From: Ferruginibacter sp.
Lineage (GTDB): Bacteria > Bacteroidota > Bacteroidia > Chitinophagales > Chitinophagaceae
Assembly (NCBI RefSeq): GCF_028288465.1
Contig: NZ_JAQBNR010000005.1
Location: 62,001 to 126,000 of the forward strand
Direction: 5' to 3'
DNA: 64,000 bases
Shown: one piece after another, positions 18,419-27,319 of the stretch
Layout: every line of letters begins with the position of its first letter
How positions within the stretch are numbered: the stretch's first letter is position 1
The notes under the pieces: model-generated
What the model saw: the letters and a program-made list of their open reading frames with translations, nothing else
What the model was told of the DNA's origin: nothing
The model's database searches: none
Translations under genes and position numbers: made by a program

Positions 18419-18892
18419 ATGGCAGAAGATTTACAATTATCAACCGGTTCCAAACAGGAAATGTATGAAACCTTGTTACCACAAATAAAAGCCCTGATTG
18501 AAGGAGAAGAAGATCTTGTAGCAAACATGGCCAATATTACAGCTGCATTAAAGGAACAATTCAACTGGCTGTGGGTTGGCTTTTATTTGGTTAAAAAAGA
18601 AGAGCTGGTGCTTGGGCCCTTCCAGGGACCGGTTGCCTGTACCAGGATAAAAAAAGGCCGTGGTGTTTGCGGTGCCAGCTGGCAGCAAGCGCAAACTATT
18701 ATTGTTCCTGATGTTGAAAAATTTCCCGGCCACATTGCCTGCAGCAGCTTATCTGTGTCAGAAATTGTAGTACCGGTTGTACGTAACAATGAAGTAATTG
18801 GCGTACTGGATGCAGATAGCGAAAAGAAAAACTGGTTTGATAAAACAGATCAGCAGTACCTGGAAGAAATTGTTGCTTCCATCGTTTTTTAA
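18419..18892 (+). CDS. msrC: Free methionine-(R)-sulfoxide reductase (GAF domain)
   Basis: Cytoplasmic repair enzyme that reduces free L-methionine-(R)-sulfoxide. The 157 residues form one GAF domain. Three cysteines, Cys74 (VACTRI), Cys84 (GVCGAS) and Cys108 (HIACSS), have the same spacing as the catalytic and resolving cysteines of the E. coli enzyme (84, 94, 118). The substrate-binding ending VVPVVRNNEVIGVLDADS is also typical. The gene follows directly on a -7 box, so its mRNA may be leaderless. It converges with the DNA glycosylase gene, and their 3' ends overlap by 4 bp. Confidence 0.92.
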   Translation: MAEDLQLSTGSKQEMYETLLPQIKALIEGEEDLVANMANITAALKEQFNWLWVGFYLVKKEELVLGPFQGPVACTRIKKGRGVCGASWQQAQTIIVPDVEKFPGHIACSSLSVSEIVVPVVRNNEVIGVLDADSEKKNWFDKTDQQYLEEIVASIVF

Positions 18893-19497
18893 ACTTTTGG
18901 CTCATTATCTTTCCAGCCCCACAAGTAGCGGCAGGCGTAAGTTCTGTAAGGACTCCATTTTGCTGAAATCTCCCGCATTTTTTCTTTTAGTGCTTTTTTA
19001 TCAGTCATATCCAGCTGGTATAACCGGGCAACTCCTTGTTGAATACCCAGGTCATCTAATGCAAAAACATCTTCTCTTCCCAAGGTAAACATCAGTATCA
19101 TTTCAACGGTCCATTGGCCGACACCTTTTATTGAGGAAAGATATTGTATCAGATCTTCATTACTCATTTTGTACAGCTTTGTATCCGTTATTTTTTCCTC
19201 AATAAAAAACCTGCATACATTCTGGACATACTGCGCCTTGGCATTGGACAGGCCAATGCTGCGCAGTGTTTCAACCGGCGTGTCAATAATTTGTCGCGGT
19301 GTGGGCTTTTTGTTTTTGTATAAATTTAAAAAGCGGTCGTAAATAACAGCAGCTACTTTGGTGCTTAGCTGTTGGCTCATGATGGAACTACACAAGTGCA
19401 GGTACACATTTTTTCTTTTTACCAGTACATATGGTTCCTGCAAGGCGATTATTTTTTTAAGCTTTTTGTCTTTATTAAGGTGAAGTATATGTTCCAT
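18889..19497 (-). CDS. DNA-3-methyladenine glycosylase (HhH-GPD, AlkA-like)
   Basis: Base-excision repair glycosylase of 202 residues that removes alkylated purines. It contains the HhH-GPD core: IMSQQLSTKVA near residues 39-49, the helix-hairpin-helix LSSIKGVGQWTVEMIL, and the catalytic Asp in DVFALDDLGI. Length matches the short bacterial AlkA group without the N-terminal Ada-like domain. The ATG at 19497 is the only clear start. Tail-to-tail overlap with msrC. The neighbouring msrC (oxidative damage) makes a small repair pair but the genes are on opposite strands. Confidence 0.88.
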   Translation of the reverse strand: MEHILHLNKDKKLKKIIALQEPYVLVKRKNVYLHLCSSIMSQQLSTKVAAVIYDRFLNLYKNKKPTPRQIIDTPVETLRSIGLSNAKAQYVQNVCRFFIEEKITDTKLYKMSNEDLIQYLSSIKGVGQWTVEMILMFTLGREDVFALDDLGIQQGVARLYQLDMTDKKALKEKMREISAKWSPYRTYACRYLWGWKDNEPKV

Positions 19498-19713
19498 CTT
19501 TAAATGTAAAACAAAGCTTTGAAAGGTGTGGACTTTAGCGGGTATTTTGTGTTTTTTGGAGTGCGTTTATCCATGGCTTTGAGCAGGAGTTGCAATACCT
19601 CATATAATACCCGAGCAGTGCTAAAGACTTTTCATTTTATGCCGGATTATTTAAGAAAGAGTCCCATTAAAAAAATGAATACCCTTTACCAAAACCAATG
19701 ACAGATAGCATTT

Positions 19714-22700
19714 TCAATTGATTTTTCTCCACACAGAGCCGTCTGATATTATTTCATACGTATTGCTCCCTGCTGTATTTGCAAGTGTTGTAGATGTTGT
19801 TCCATTGGCTGTGGTAACCGCCTGCGATAAGGTAACGCTGGTAGTACCGTGGTTTATTAACCGGTACACTCTGCCGGCATAACTGCTGGCTGCAGGTAAG
19901 GTCCAGGTAGGCGTGCTTCCACCGGTATTAATAATTACATAATCCGTATTTAAAATAGTATAGGCACCGGTACCACTCCTGTAGCTTACACTCTGTGAGC
20001 CTGTAACAGATAAAGTAGAATTTGGACTGGTATTGCCTATGCCAACATTACCACTACCATCAATGCGCATCCTTTCGTTGGTTGACTGCGATGTACCTCC
20101 TGTCATAAATATCAATGATTTTGAAACATTACCCGTGCCAATTAAAAAATTATTGCCCATGGTATACAGGTATCCGTCATCCGCGCCACCCATTATATTA
20201 CTTGTATTGCCGCTGCCGTTGATACCCATGTCCACGTAGTTGGTGGTTTCATCGCCATTGTTGGCTGTAGCTACCACGTCGGATGATGCGGCGGTGCCTG
20301 AGGAATTATTTTGGATATTTAATTGCAGATAACTGTTAATAGAACCTTTGCCTACGATGGCATTTACAGAAGTAGTAGTTCCGGCATCCACCAGCAATTG
20401 CTCAGGGTTGGTGGTATTTAAAGTAGTTCCACCTAAACTGGCATTGCCATTTTTATCTATAAAATCAAGTACAGCGCCACTGGAGTTTCTCCATTCCATC
20501 AGGTTGGCAGACTGGGTAGCGCTGTTACCCTGCACGGCTAAAGGAACACTTGCATCCCGGTACGATTGAGCTATTACACTGGTTCCGGAAATTCCGTTAA
20601 CGAAAGCCGGCAGTGTTCCTAATTGCCTGTCGCCACCGATGATGGTTGCCCAGTAAGATCCCATCTGCAAAGATCTTCCGCCACCACCCTGCCAGTAGAT
20701 ATCATTTCCATCGCCGCCAATTCTAAAGTCACCGGAGCCAGCAGTATTGGTAAAAAGCAACTGAGCTACGGAACCAACCCGTCTGATTTCCATACTGTCT
20801 TTAAGTACAAACCTGGCCCCCGGATTGGTTACGCCAAGGCCTACATTACCTACGCTGTCTATCACCATTCTTTCAGCATTGGCACTTCTCATTCTTAACG
20901 AAACATTATTGGTTGTACCTAAAAAATTTGATCCTGCGGTTGCAGCATTGCCCGTTAAACTCCAGGCCGAACCTGCAAGTGTATAGGAAGGGATATTCAG
21001 TGTGTTACCTACCAGGGTAGCAGCACCACTGCTTCCCGTTGTGGTAAGCGTAAGGGCCCCTTGTTTTGCATTAAAAGCAGTCCAGTCTGCGGCTGACAAA
21101 GCACCGCGGTTTGCCGCCGATGCGGTTGGTATATTCAGGGTAATAACAGGTGTGGTTGTTCCTGTGGCAACAGAAGAAGATATGTCTGTTCCGGTTGTGC
21201 CGAGCGATAATGCAGCAACGCTGGTCACAGTACCACCGCCTTGCTGATCCAGCTGGTATCTGGTAGATCCTATTGTTCCGTAAAAGTGGGTGCCATTGTA
21301 TTCTACTGCTCCATCTTCAGGAGTGGTAAGGTTTGTGCCTGTTGTAAATTTCAAGGGAGCTGTGTTTGCAGTTGCAGTACCTGCCCCGAGGTGCAATAGT
21401 GATGTCGGTGTTGTTTGATTAATGCCGAGCTTACCATTTGCTGAAATTTCAGCTAAAACAGTAGAGGATGAATTGCGCCATTCCTGTAAATTGGCGGATT
21501 GGCTTGTAAATCCCTGAACAACTATGCCAGGTATTGTTGCGGCATAAGGGTAAGCAGTCAATTGACCCAGGTAAGTATAACTATTTAATCCTGCTATAGA
21601 TTGCCCATTTGTATTTAATCTAAAAACATATCCAGGGCCAGCTCCACCATAGATGCCCAACTGACCAGCACCACCGCCAGCGGATGATCCTGTTGAGATT
21701 ATAGAGTATTTATAGCCGCCAGAAGCAGCTGTGTTATCAATAGTCAATGACGTTCCGACAGCGCCTTGCCCGGCCAGAGATTTTATTAATAAAGGGCCAA
21801 CCCCCGCGTTATCGCTTTCTCCCGCAACATGAAGAATTTGTGCCGGACTAGCTGTTCCCACGCCTACTTTACCTGTGCTGTCGACCACCATCCTTTCAAC
21901 ATTATTGGTTCTCATTCTAAGCGAAACATTATTTGTTGAGCCCAGAAACTGTGATCCTGCAGTAACTGCATTGCCCGTTAAACTCCATGCTGTAGCAGTA
22001 CCGCTGTTAACTGCGGCAGTTACAAACGCTGTAGTTGCAATTTGAGTAGTGTTAGTACCCGCCGTAGCGGTTGGTGCCGCCGGTATTCCTGTTAGCGTTG
22101 GTGAGGCTACGGGAGCTTTAGCTGCTAAGTCGGTAGTTAAATTGGTTACCTGGCTTTCAGCAATATTCGCTGATAATCCCGCTGCGGTTCCTGTGGTGTT
22201 TTGATTCAATGTAGGAAAATCTGCAGCTACAGCAATGGAGGGCACGCCGGTTGTTGTTGTATTTTTTAAAATACCGGTCGCTAATCCGGATAAAGCTGTA
22301 CCATTTATTTTTCCAACTACAGTTGCACTTTGCGTGCCAGTAACATCTCCTGCAAGGTTGCCTGTAAAATTGGTAGTTGTACCACCGCTGACGGCGGCTG
22401 TAACAAAAGCCGTTGTTGCAATTTGCGTGGTATTGGTGCCCGCTGTTGCTGTTGGTGCAAGCGGAGTTCCGGTTAATGATGGCGAGACAAGCGGTGCCTT
22501 TAAAGCATCATTTCCACTTAGTTTCTGGATGGCCTGTAAAATATTATCCGTTGCGGCAACTGTACCTGCACCGGAAGTATAGCCTGTCAATACTTTTGCG
22601 ATTACTGCAGCATTGGTTACTGTTGCAGCATTACCAATACTTGTGACTTCCCCGGTTAAATTGGCATTAGTAGTAACCGTTGCGGCATTTCCTGTTGTAT

Positions 22701-23958
22701 TTTGATTGAGGGTAGGAAAATCAGCGGCTACAGCAATAGAGGGTATGCCTGTTGTTGTAGTATTTTTTAATATTCCGGTGGCCAATCCGGCTAAAGCTGT
22801 ACCATTTATTTTTCCTACAACGGTAGCACTTTGTGTGCCTGTAACATCTCCTGCAAGACTGCCGGTAAAATTTGCTGCTGTACCACTGCTTACTGCAGTA
22901 GTTACAAAAGCTGTCGTCGCAATTTGTGTGGTGTTTGTACCTGCCGTTGCTGTTGGTGCTAGCGGAGTTCCTGTTAATGACGGCGAGGCAAGTGGTGCCT
23001 TTAAGGCATTATTGCCATTTAATTTCTGGATGGCTTGTAAAATATTATCCGTTGCTGCAACTGTTCCTGATCCAGAGGTATACCCTGTCAGTACCTTTCC
23101 AATTACTGCTGCATTTCCTACAACGGTAGCACTTTGCGTACCTGTAACTTCACCTGCCAGGCTTCCTGTAAAAGAGCCTGCACTACCTGTGATATTTCCT
23201 GAAGGAGTTACATAATCGGTACCCGCAACAGCGGCACTGATTGTAGTTCCGTTGCTCTTAACAATACCACTAATGGCCCTTACAATCGGATCTGTTTCCG
23301 TATAAGAACTCAGGAAACCAGGTGTTGTATTTACCCATTTGCCGGTAACGATATTGTATTGCAATATCTGGCCATTTGCGGGGGAGCTGATAGCCGCATC
23401 TGTTGCAGCGGATAAACTGGATGAGGAAATATATCCTGATGGGTTAGTTGCATTGTATGGGGTAAAGCCTAACGCAGCCTGCTTGCCGTTAAAAATGCTC
23501 CAGTCCGCGGCAGATAAAGCGCCCCTGTTGGTTGCAGAGGCGGTGGGTATATTGAACGTATGTATATTACCTGAGCTGCTGATTCCAAAATCACTTCCAC
23601 TTGTACCGGTTGCAAATGTTTGATTAGTACCTGTTAAACCGTTAATAGAGGTAATGGCATTTCCGCTGTATGATAAAGGCGTCCACACCGGTGCTTCAGG
23701 AGTGCCCGTATTCACTTTAAAAACATTGTCAGTTGTATTGAATATAAGCAGGCCGGTTGCCGGTGAGGGAATGGCATTTTGCTGCGTAGTCGTCATCCTC
23801 GGTAACAAAAAACCTTTGGTAGTACTTGCGATATCTACCATGGCACTGGCATCCGGTGTTGAACCATCTGTGTTAATTGCCATATTCTGGGCGCCAGCAG
23901 TGTGTGAAAGGGTTGCAAATGCAAACACAAAAATAACGGAGGTAAGGAATTGTTTCAT
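19714..23958 (-). CDS. Large secreted tail-fibre-like repeat protein, without S74 domain
   Basis: Exported protein of 1414 residues. A signal peptide (MKQFLTSVIFVFAFATLSHTAGAQ) is followed by a Bacteroidota N-terminal module (TDGSTPDASAMVDIAST, GFLLPRMTTTQQNAI). Then come at least three copies of a phage-tail-fibre repeat: LTGTPLAPTATAGTNTTQIA followed by TTAFV and about 100 residues including VTGTQSATVVGKINGTAL. The remaining part has repeated VSLRMRTNNVERMVVDSTGKVGVG blocks, as in triple-helical fibres. It ends DGSVWRKIN, with no S74 chaperone domain and no T9SS signal. Its 5' part is very similar in DNA to the neighbouring gene 24101-27262, so they are paralogues. Role probably adhesion or surface structure; not proven. 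Confidence 0.75.
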   Translation of the reverse strand: MKQFLTSVIFVFAFATLSHTAGAQNMAINTDGSTPDASAMVDIASTTKGFLLPRMTTTQQNAIPSPATGLLIFNTTDNVFKVNTGTPEAPVWTPLSYSGNAITSINGLTGTNQTFATGTSGSDFGISSSGNIHTFNIPTASATNRGALSAADWSIFNGKQAALGFTPYNATNPSGYISSSSLSAATDAAISSPANGQILQYNIVTGKWVNTTPGFLSSYTETDPIVRAISGIVKSNGTTISAAVAGTDYVTPSGNITGSAGSFTGSLAGEVTGTQSATVVGNAAVIGKVLTGYTSGSGTVAATDNILQAIQKLNGNNALKAPLASPSLTGTPLAPTATAGTNTTQIATTAFVTTAVSSGTAANFTGSLAGDVTGTQSATVVGKINGTALAGLATGILKNTTTTGIPSIAVAADFPTLNQNTTGNAATVTTNANLTGEVTSIGNAATVTNAAVIAKVLTGYTSGAGTVAATDNILQAIQKLSGNDALKAPLVSPSLTGTPLAPTATAGTNTTQIATTAFVTAAVSGGTTTNFTGNLAGDVTGTQSATVVGKINGTALSGLATGILKNTTTTGVPSIAVAADFPTLNQNTTGTAAGLSANIAESQVTNLTTDLAAKAPVASPTLTGIPAAPTATAGTNTTQIATTAFVTAAVNSGTATAWSLTGNAVTAGSQFLGSTNNVSLRMRTNNVERMVVDSTGKVGVGTASPAQILHVAGESDNAGVGPLLIKSLAGQGAVGTSLTIDNTAASGGYKYSIISTGSSAGGGAGQLGIYGGAGPGYVFRLNTNGQSIAGLNSYTYLGQLTAYPYAATIPGIVVQGFTSQSANLQEWRNSSSTVLAEISANGKLGINQTTPTSLLHLGAGTATANTAPLKFTTGTNLTTPEDGAVEYNGTHFYGTIGSTRYQLDQQGGGTVTSVAALSLGTTGTDISSSVATGTTTPVITLNIPTASAANRGALSAADWTAFNAKQGALTLTTTGSSGAATLVGNTLNIPSYTLAGSAWSLTGNAATAGSNFLGTTNNVSLRMRSANAERMVIDSVGNVGLGVTNPGARFVLKDSMEIRRVGSVAQLLFTNTAGSGDFRIGGDGNDIYWQGGGGRSLQMGSYWATIIGGDRQLGTLPAFVNGISGTSVIAQSYRDASVPLAVQGNSATQSANLMEWRNSSGAVLDFIDKNGNASLGGTTLNTTNPEQLLVDAGTTTSVNAIVGKGSINSYLQLNIQNNSSGTAASSDVVATANNGDETTNYVDMGINGSGNTSNIMGGADDGYLYTMGNNFLIGTGNVSKSLIFMTGGTSQSTNERMRIDGSGNVGIGNTSPNSTLSVTGSQSVSYRSGTGAYTILNTDYVIINTGGSTPTWTLPAASSYAGRVYRLINHGTTSVTLSQAVTTANGTTSTTLANTAGSNTYEIISDGSVWRKIN

Positions 23959-24100
23959 GGTAATATCGAATGTTTGGATGTAAGGATTTGTGTTTTATGT
24001 TTTGTACATTTTCTTTCTTTTTGATTTAATCAGCCGGAATCTTCTTTTTATTTGTTTTATCAATGCCGTTTTAAATTTCAATTCATCTGCGGAAAACCCG

Positions 24101-27100
24101 TCACTTTTTTTCCGCTGATTTTTCAATCATTTTCTTCAACGCTTCTATTTCCTTTTGTTGTTCTTTAACTGCATTGATCAATACAGGTACCAGTTCTGCA
24201 TAGTTTAATCCCAATGTTTCCTTTGTTTCATCTCCGCTTACCACTTCAGGTACGATGGCCTTTACTTCCTGCGCTATCAGGCCAACTTTGTTATTACTGC
24301 CAGGCGTTGTTTTCCAATTAAAGCTTACGGGCCGCATAGCCAGCACTTCTTTTAATCCATACTTTAAATCCAGGATATTTGTTTTCATTCTTCTGTCGGA
24401 TGTTTGTATTGTTCCATTGGTGGCGTATACCGCATTCCATTTGTAAGTAGATGTACCTATGGTGCCACTGCCGGAAGTTCTTGGAATGATATTACCTGAT
24501 ACTACTAATTTTTCCGGATTGGTTGTAGCTGTACCACTAACATTTCGGAAGGTACCGCCAATACCCACATTACCATTTGCGTCAATCCTCATTGCTTCAT
24601 TTCCGTTAGCAGTAACAGTACCTGCAGAACCATTGTTGGTAAAAAATATCATGTCCTGATTGGTGGCACCATTACCAATAAAAAAATCTGCTGTGGCGTT
24701 GGAATATAAATAACCGACGTTAACCCTGTTTAAAAGATTGGAATTGTTATTGGCATAAGATGAACTATTGATACCCATATCAATATAGTTGGTTGTATTA
24801 GTTCCATTATCTGCGGTAGCAACAATATCAGAACTGGCTGAATTACCACTGTTTCTGTTTTGAACACCAATCTGAACATAATTATTGATATCAGCATAAG
24901 CACCAATAAGATTGCTGGTGGAAGTAGTGCCTCCATCTACCAGTAATTTTTCCGGTTGACTAGCATCAAAACTGGTGCTGCCAATACCAATATTTCCATC
25001 CGCAGTAACTGTCATTTGGGTGGTATTATTTGTTATAAGAGGAAGGTCATAATTTCCAGTGGTACCGAGTTTTGTAGTGGCACTCCCTGTATTACCAACC
25101 AAAGCCCACGCATTAGAGGACGAAGTAGTCAATGAAGCCGGACTTAATCTTTTAACTACACCATTAGAAACTGTTAAAACACTATCGGTATTGGCACCCG
25201 TTTGAAGTCCTGTAAGCTGCAATGGATTAGAAGCAGCACTTACTTGTAATTTGTATGAAGGGCTGGTGACACCAATACCTACGTTTCCGTTACCATCTAT
25301 GCGCATCCTTTCATAGGTTGACTGTATCTGGCCTCCCGTCATAAACACTAAAGACTTCGAAGCATTAGCTGTACCCAATAAGAAATTATTACCCTTTGTG
25401 TATAGATAACCATCGTTAGCGCCTCCCATTACGCTGCTGGTATTACCACTGCCATTGATTCCCATATCAATATAGTTGGTAGTTTCATCTCCATTGTCGG
25501 CTGTAGCCACCACGTCAGAGGAAGCATTGGTACCTGAAGAATTATTTTGAATATTTAGTTGAAGATAATTATTGACAGAACCCTTACCTACTATGGCATT
25601 TACAGAAGAAGTGGTACCTGCATCTACTAATAATTTTTCAGGATTGGTGCTGTTAAAAATTGAACTGCCAATACCAACATTTCCTACGCTATCAATCATC
25701 ATTCTTTCAAGATTATTCGTTCTCATTCTCAGTGATACATTATTTGTGGAGCCAACAAATTGTGAACCAGCGGTAACGGAGTTTCCTGTTAAACCCCAGG
25801 CAAAAGCTGCGCCACCGTTAACCGCGGTATTAACAAAAGCCGTTGTGGCAATTTGCGTAGTATTGGTACCTGCGATCGCCGTCGGCGCTGCCGGAGTACC
25901 AGTTAGCGTTGGTGAAGCAAGTGGTGCTTTTAAAGCGTCATTTCCATTTATTTTTTGGATAGCTTGTAATATATTATCTGTCGCAACAACCGTTCCTGAT
26001 CCGGATGTATAGCCCGTCAATACCTTTCCAATAACGGCTGCGTTACCTACAACGGTTGCTCCTTGTGTACCGGTAACTTCTCCTGCCAGGCTGCCTGAAA
26101 AAGATGCTGAACTGCCTGCACTAATTGCTGCTTTTACAAAAGCAGTAGTAGCAATTTGAGTTGTATTGTTACCAGTGGCTGCTGTCGGCGCTACAGGCAC
26201 ACCTGTTAGCGCGGGTGAAGCAAGCGGAGCCTTGGCTGCCAAATCCGTTATCAAATTATTGACCTGACTTTCATCAATGTTCACTGATAATCCTGCAGCA
26301 GTTCCAGTTGTATTTTGATTTAAGGTTGGAAAATCAGCGGCTACTGCAATAGATGGAACACCTGTACCGGTGGTATTTTTAAGAATACCGGTCCCAAGTC
26401 CTGCCAATGAAGTGCCGTTTATTTTTTTCACAATGGTTGCACTTTGTATACCGGTCACATCACCTGCAAGGCTTCCAGTAAAAGAACCGGCGCTTCCTGT
26501 TATATTTCCCGACGGAATTACATAATCTGTTCCAGCGACAGCGGCACTAATGGTTGTTCCATTGCTTTTTACTATGCCATTAATCGCTCTTACTATCGGA
26601 TCAGTTTCTGTGTAAGAACTCAAAAAGCCGGGGGTTGTATTTACCCATTTGCCAGTAACGATATTATATTGCAATATCTGGCCATTGGCCGGGGAACTGA
26701 TAGTCGCATCTGTTGCACCCGCTAAACTGGATGAGGAAATGTAACCGGATGGATTAGTGGCGCTGTAAGGTGTAAACCCCAACGCAGTCTGCTTGCCGTT
26801 AAAAATGCTCCAGTCCGCGGCAGACAACGCTCCCCTGTTGGTTGCAGACGCGGTAGGTATATTGAACGTATGAGTACTGCCCGAGCTGGTGATGGTAAAA
26901 TCTGTTCCCGTAGCGCCCGTTGCAAATGTTTGAATAGTACCCGTTAAACCATTGATAGATGTAATAGCATTGCCACTGTATATTAAAGGCGTCCATACCG
27001 GTGCTGCCGGAGTACCTGTATTTACTTTAAATCCATTATCAGTTGTATTGAATACCAGCAAGCCCGTTGCCGGTAACGGGATGGCATTCTGCTGCGTTGT

Positions 27101-27262
27101 AGTCATCCTGGGTAACAAAAAACCCTTGGTAGTACTTGCAATATCCACCATAGCGCTGGCATCTGGTGTTGAACCATCTGCGTTAACTGCCATGTTCTGT
27201 GCCTGCACTGAATGAATCATGCAGGAAGTTCCACACAGCAAACCAAGGATAAAATGTTTCAT
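24101..27262 (-). CDS. Secreted tail-fibre-like protein with C-terminal S74 (endosialidase chaperone) domain
   Basis: Surface protein of 1053 residues from the ATG at 27262 (MKHFILGLLCGTSCMIHSVQAQ, a signal peptide). An in-frame codon at 27286 is less likely. It shares the N-terminal module and two fibre repeats (ASPALTGVPVAPT, ASPTLTGTPAAPT) with its neighbour. The last 100 residues are a peptidase S74 / intramolecular chaperone domain: SDRRMKTNI with the Ser-Lys pair used for self-cleavage (Ser at residue 955), then NNKVGLIAQEVKAIVPEVV and a coiled-coil tail (VKEQQKEIEALKKMIEK). In phage fibres this domain helps three chains fold and then cuts itself off. A trimeric fibre is thus a reasonable model here. 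Confidence 0.85.
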   Translation of the reverse strand: MKHFILGLLCGTSCMIHSVQAQNMAVNADGSTPDASAMVDIASTTKGFLLPRMTTTQQNAIPLPATGLLVFNTTDNGFKVNTGTPAAPVWTPLIYSGNAITSINGLTGTIQTFATGATGTDFTITSSGSTHTFNIPTASATNRGALSAADWSIFNGKQTALGFTPYSATNPSGYISSSSLAGATDATISSPANGQILQYNIVTGKWVNTTPGFLSSYTETDPIVRAINGIVKSNGTTISAAVAGTDYVIPSGNITGSAGSFTGSLAGDVTGIQSATIVKKINGTSLAGLGTGILKNTTGTGVPSIAVAADFPTLNQNTTGTAAGLSVNIDESQVNNLITDLAAKAPLASPALTGVPVAPTAATGNNTTQIATTAFVKAAISAGSSASFSGSLAGEVTGTQGATVVGNAAVIGKVLTGYTSGSGTVVATDNILQAIQKINGNDALKAPLASPTLTGTPAAPTAIAGTNTTQIATTAFVNTAVNGGAAFAWGLTGNSVTAGSQFVGSTNNVSLRMRTNNLERMMIDSVGNVGIGSSIFNSTNPEKLLVDAGTTSSVNAIVGKGSVNNYLQLNIQNNSSGTNASSDVVATADNGDETTNYIDMGINGSGNTSSVMGGANDGYLYTKGNNFLLGTANASKSLVFMTGGQIQSTYERMRIDGNGNVGIGVTSPSYKLQVSAASNPLQLTGLQTGANTDSVLTVSNGVVKRLSPASLTTSSSNAWALVGNTGSATTKLGTTGNYDLPLITNNTTQMTVTADGNIGIGSTSFDASQPEKLLVDGGTTSTSNLIGAYADINNYVQIGVQNRNSGNSASSDIVATADNGTNTTNYIDMGINSSSYANNNSNLLNRVNVGYLYSNATADFFIGNGATNQDMIFFTNNGSAGTVTANGNEAMRIDANGNVGIGGTFRNVSGTATTNPEKLVVSGNIIPRTSGSGTIGTSTYKWNAVYATNGTIQTSDRRMKTNILDLKYGLKEVLAMRPVSFNWKTTPGSNNKVGLIAQEVKAIVPEVVSGDETKETLGLNYAELVPVLINAVKEQQKEIEALKKMIEKSAEKK

Positions 27263-27319
27263 GTATTTAAATTTAGATACTGGCATATTTTGAAAACATG
27301 TAAGGGAAATTTAAACTGC

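Noticed and set aside
19519-19701. 60-codon open frame between the glycosylase and the fibre gene
   Set aside because: Composition and length look random and nothing supports translation.
21990-23180. Regular repeats suggesting a CRISPR array
   Set aside because: The repeats are translated protein modules of about 300 bp, not short repeats with unique spacers.
19714-27262. Possible prophage because of tail-fibre repeats
   Set aside because: Both genes have Sec signals and no capsid, terminase, integrase or lysis gene is near; the orphan tube gene at 37.9 kb is not enough to call a prophage.
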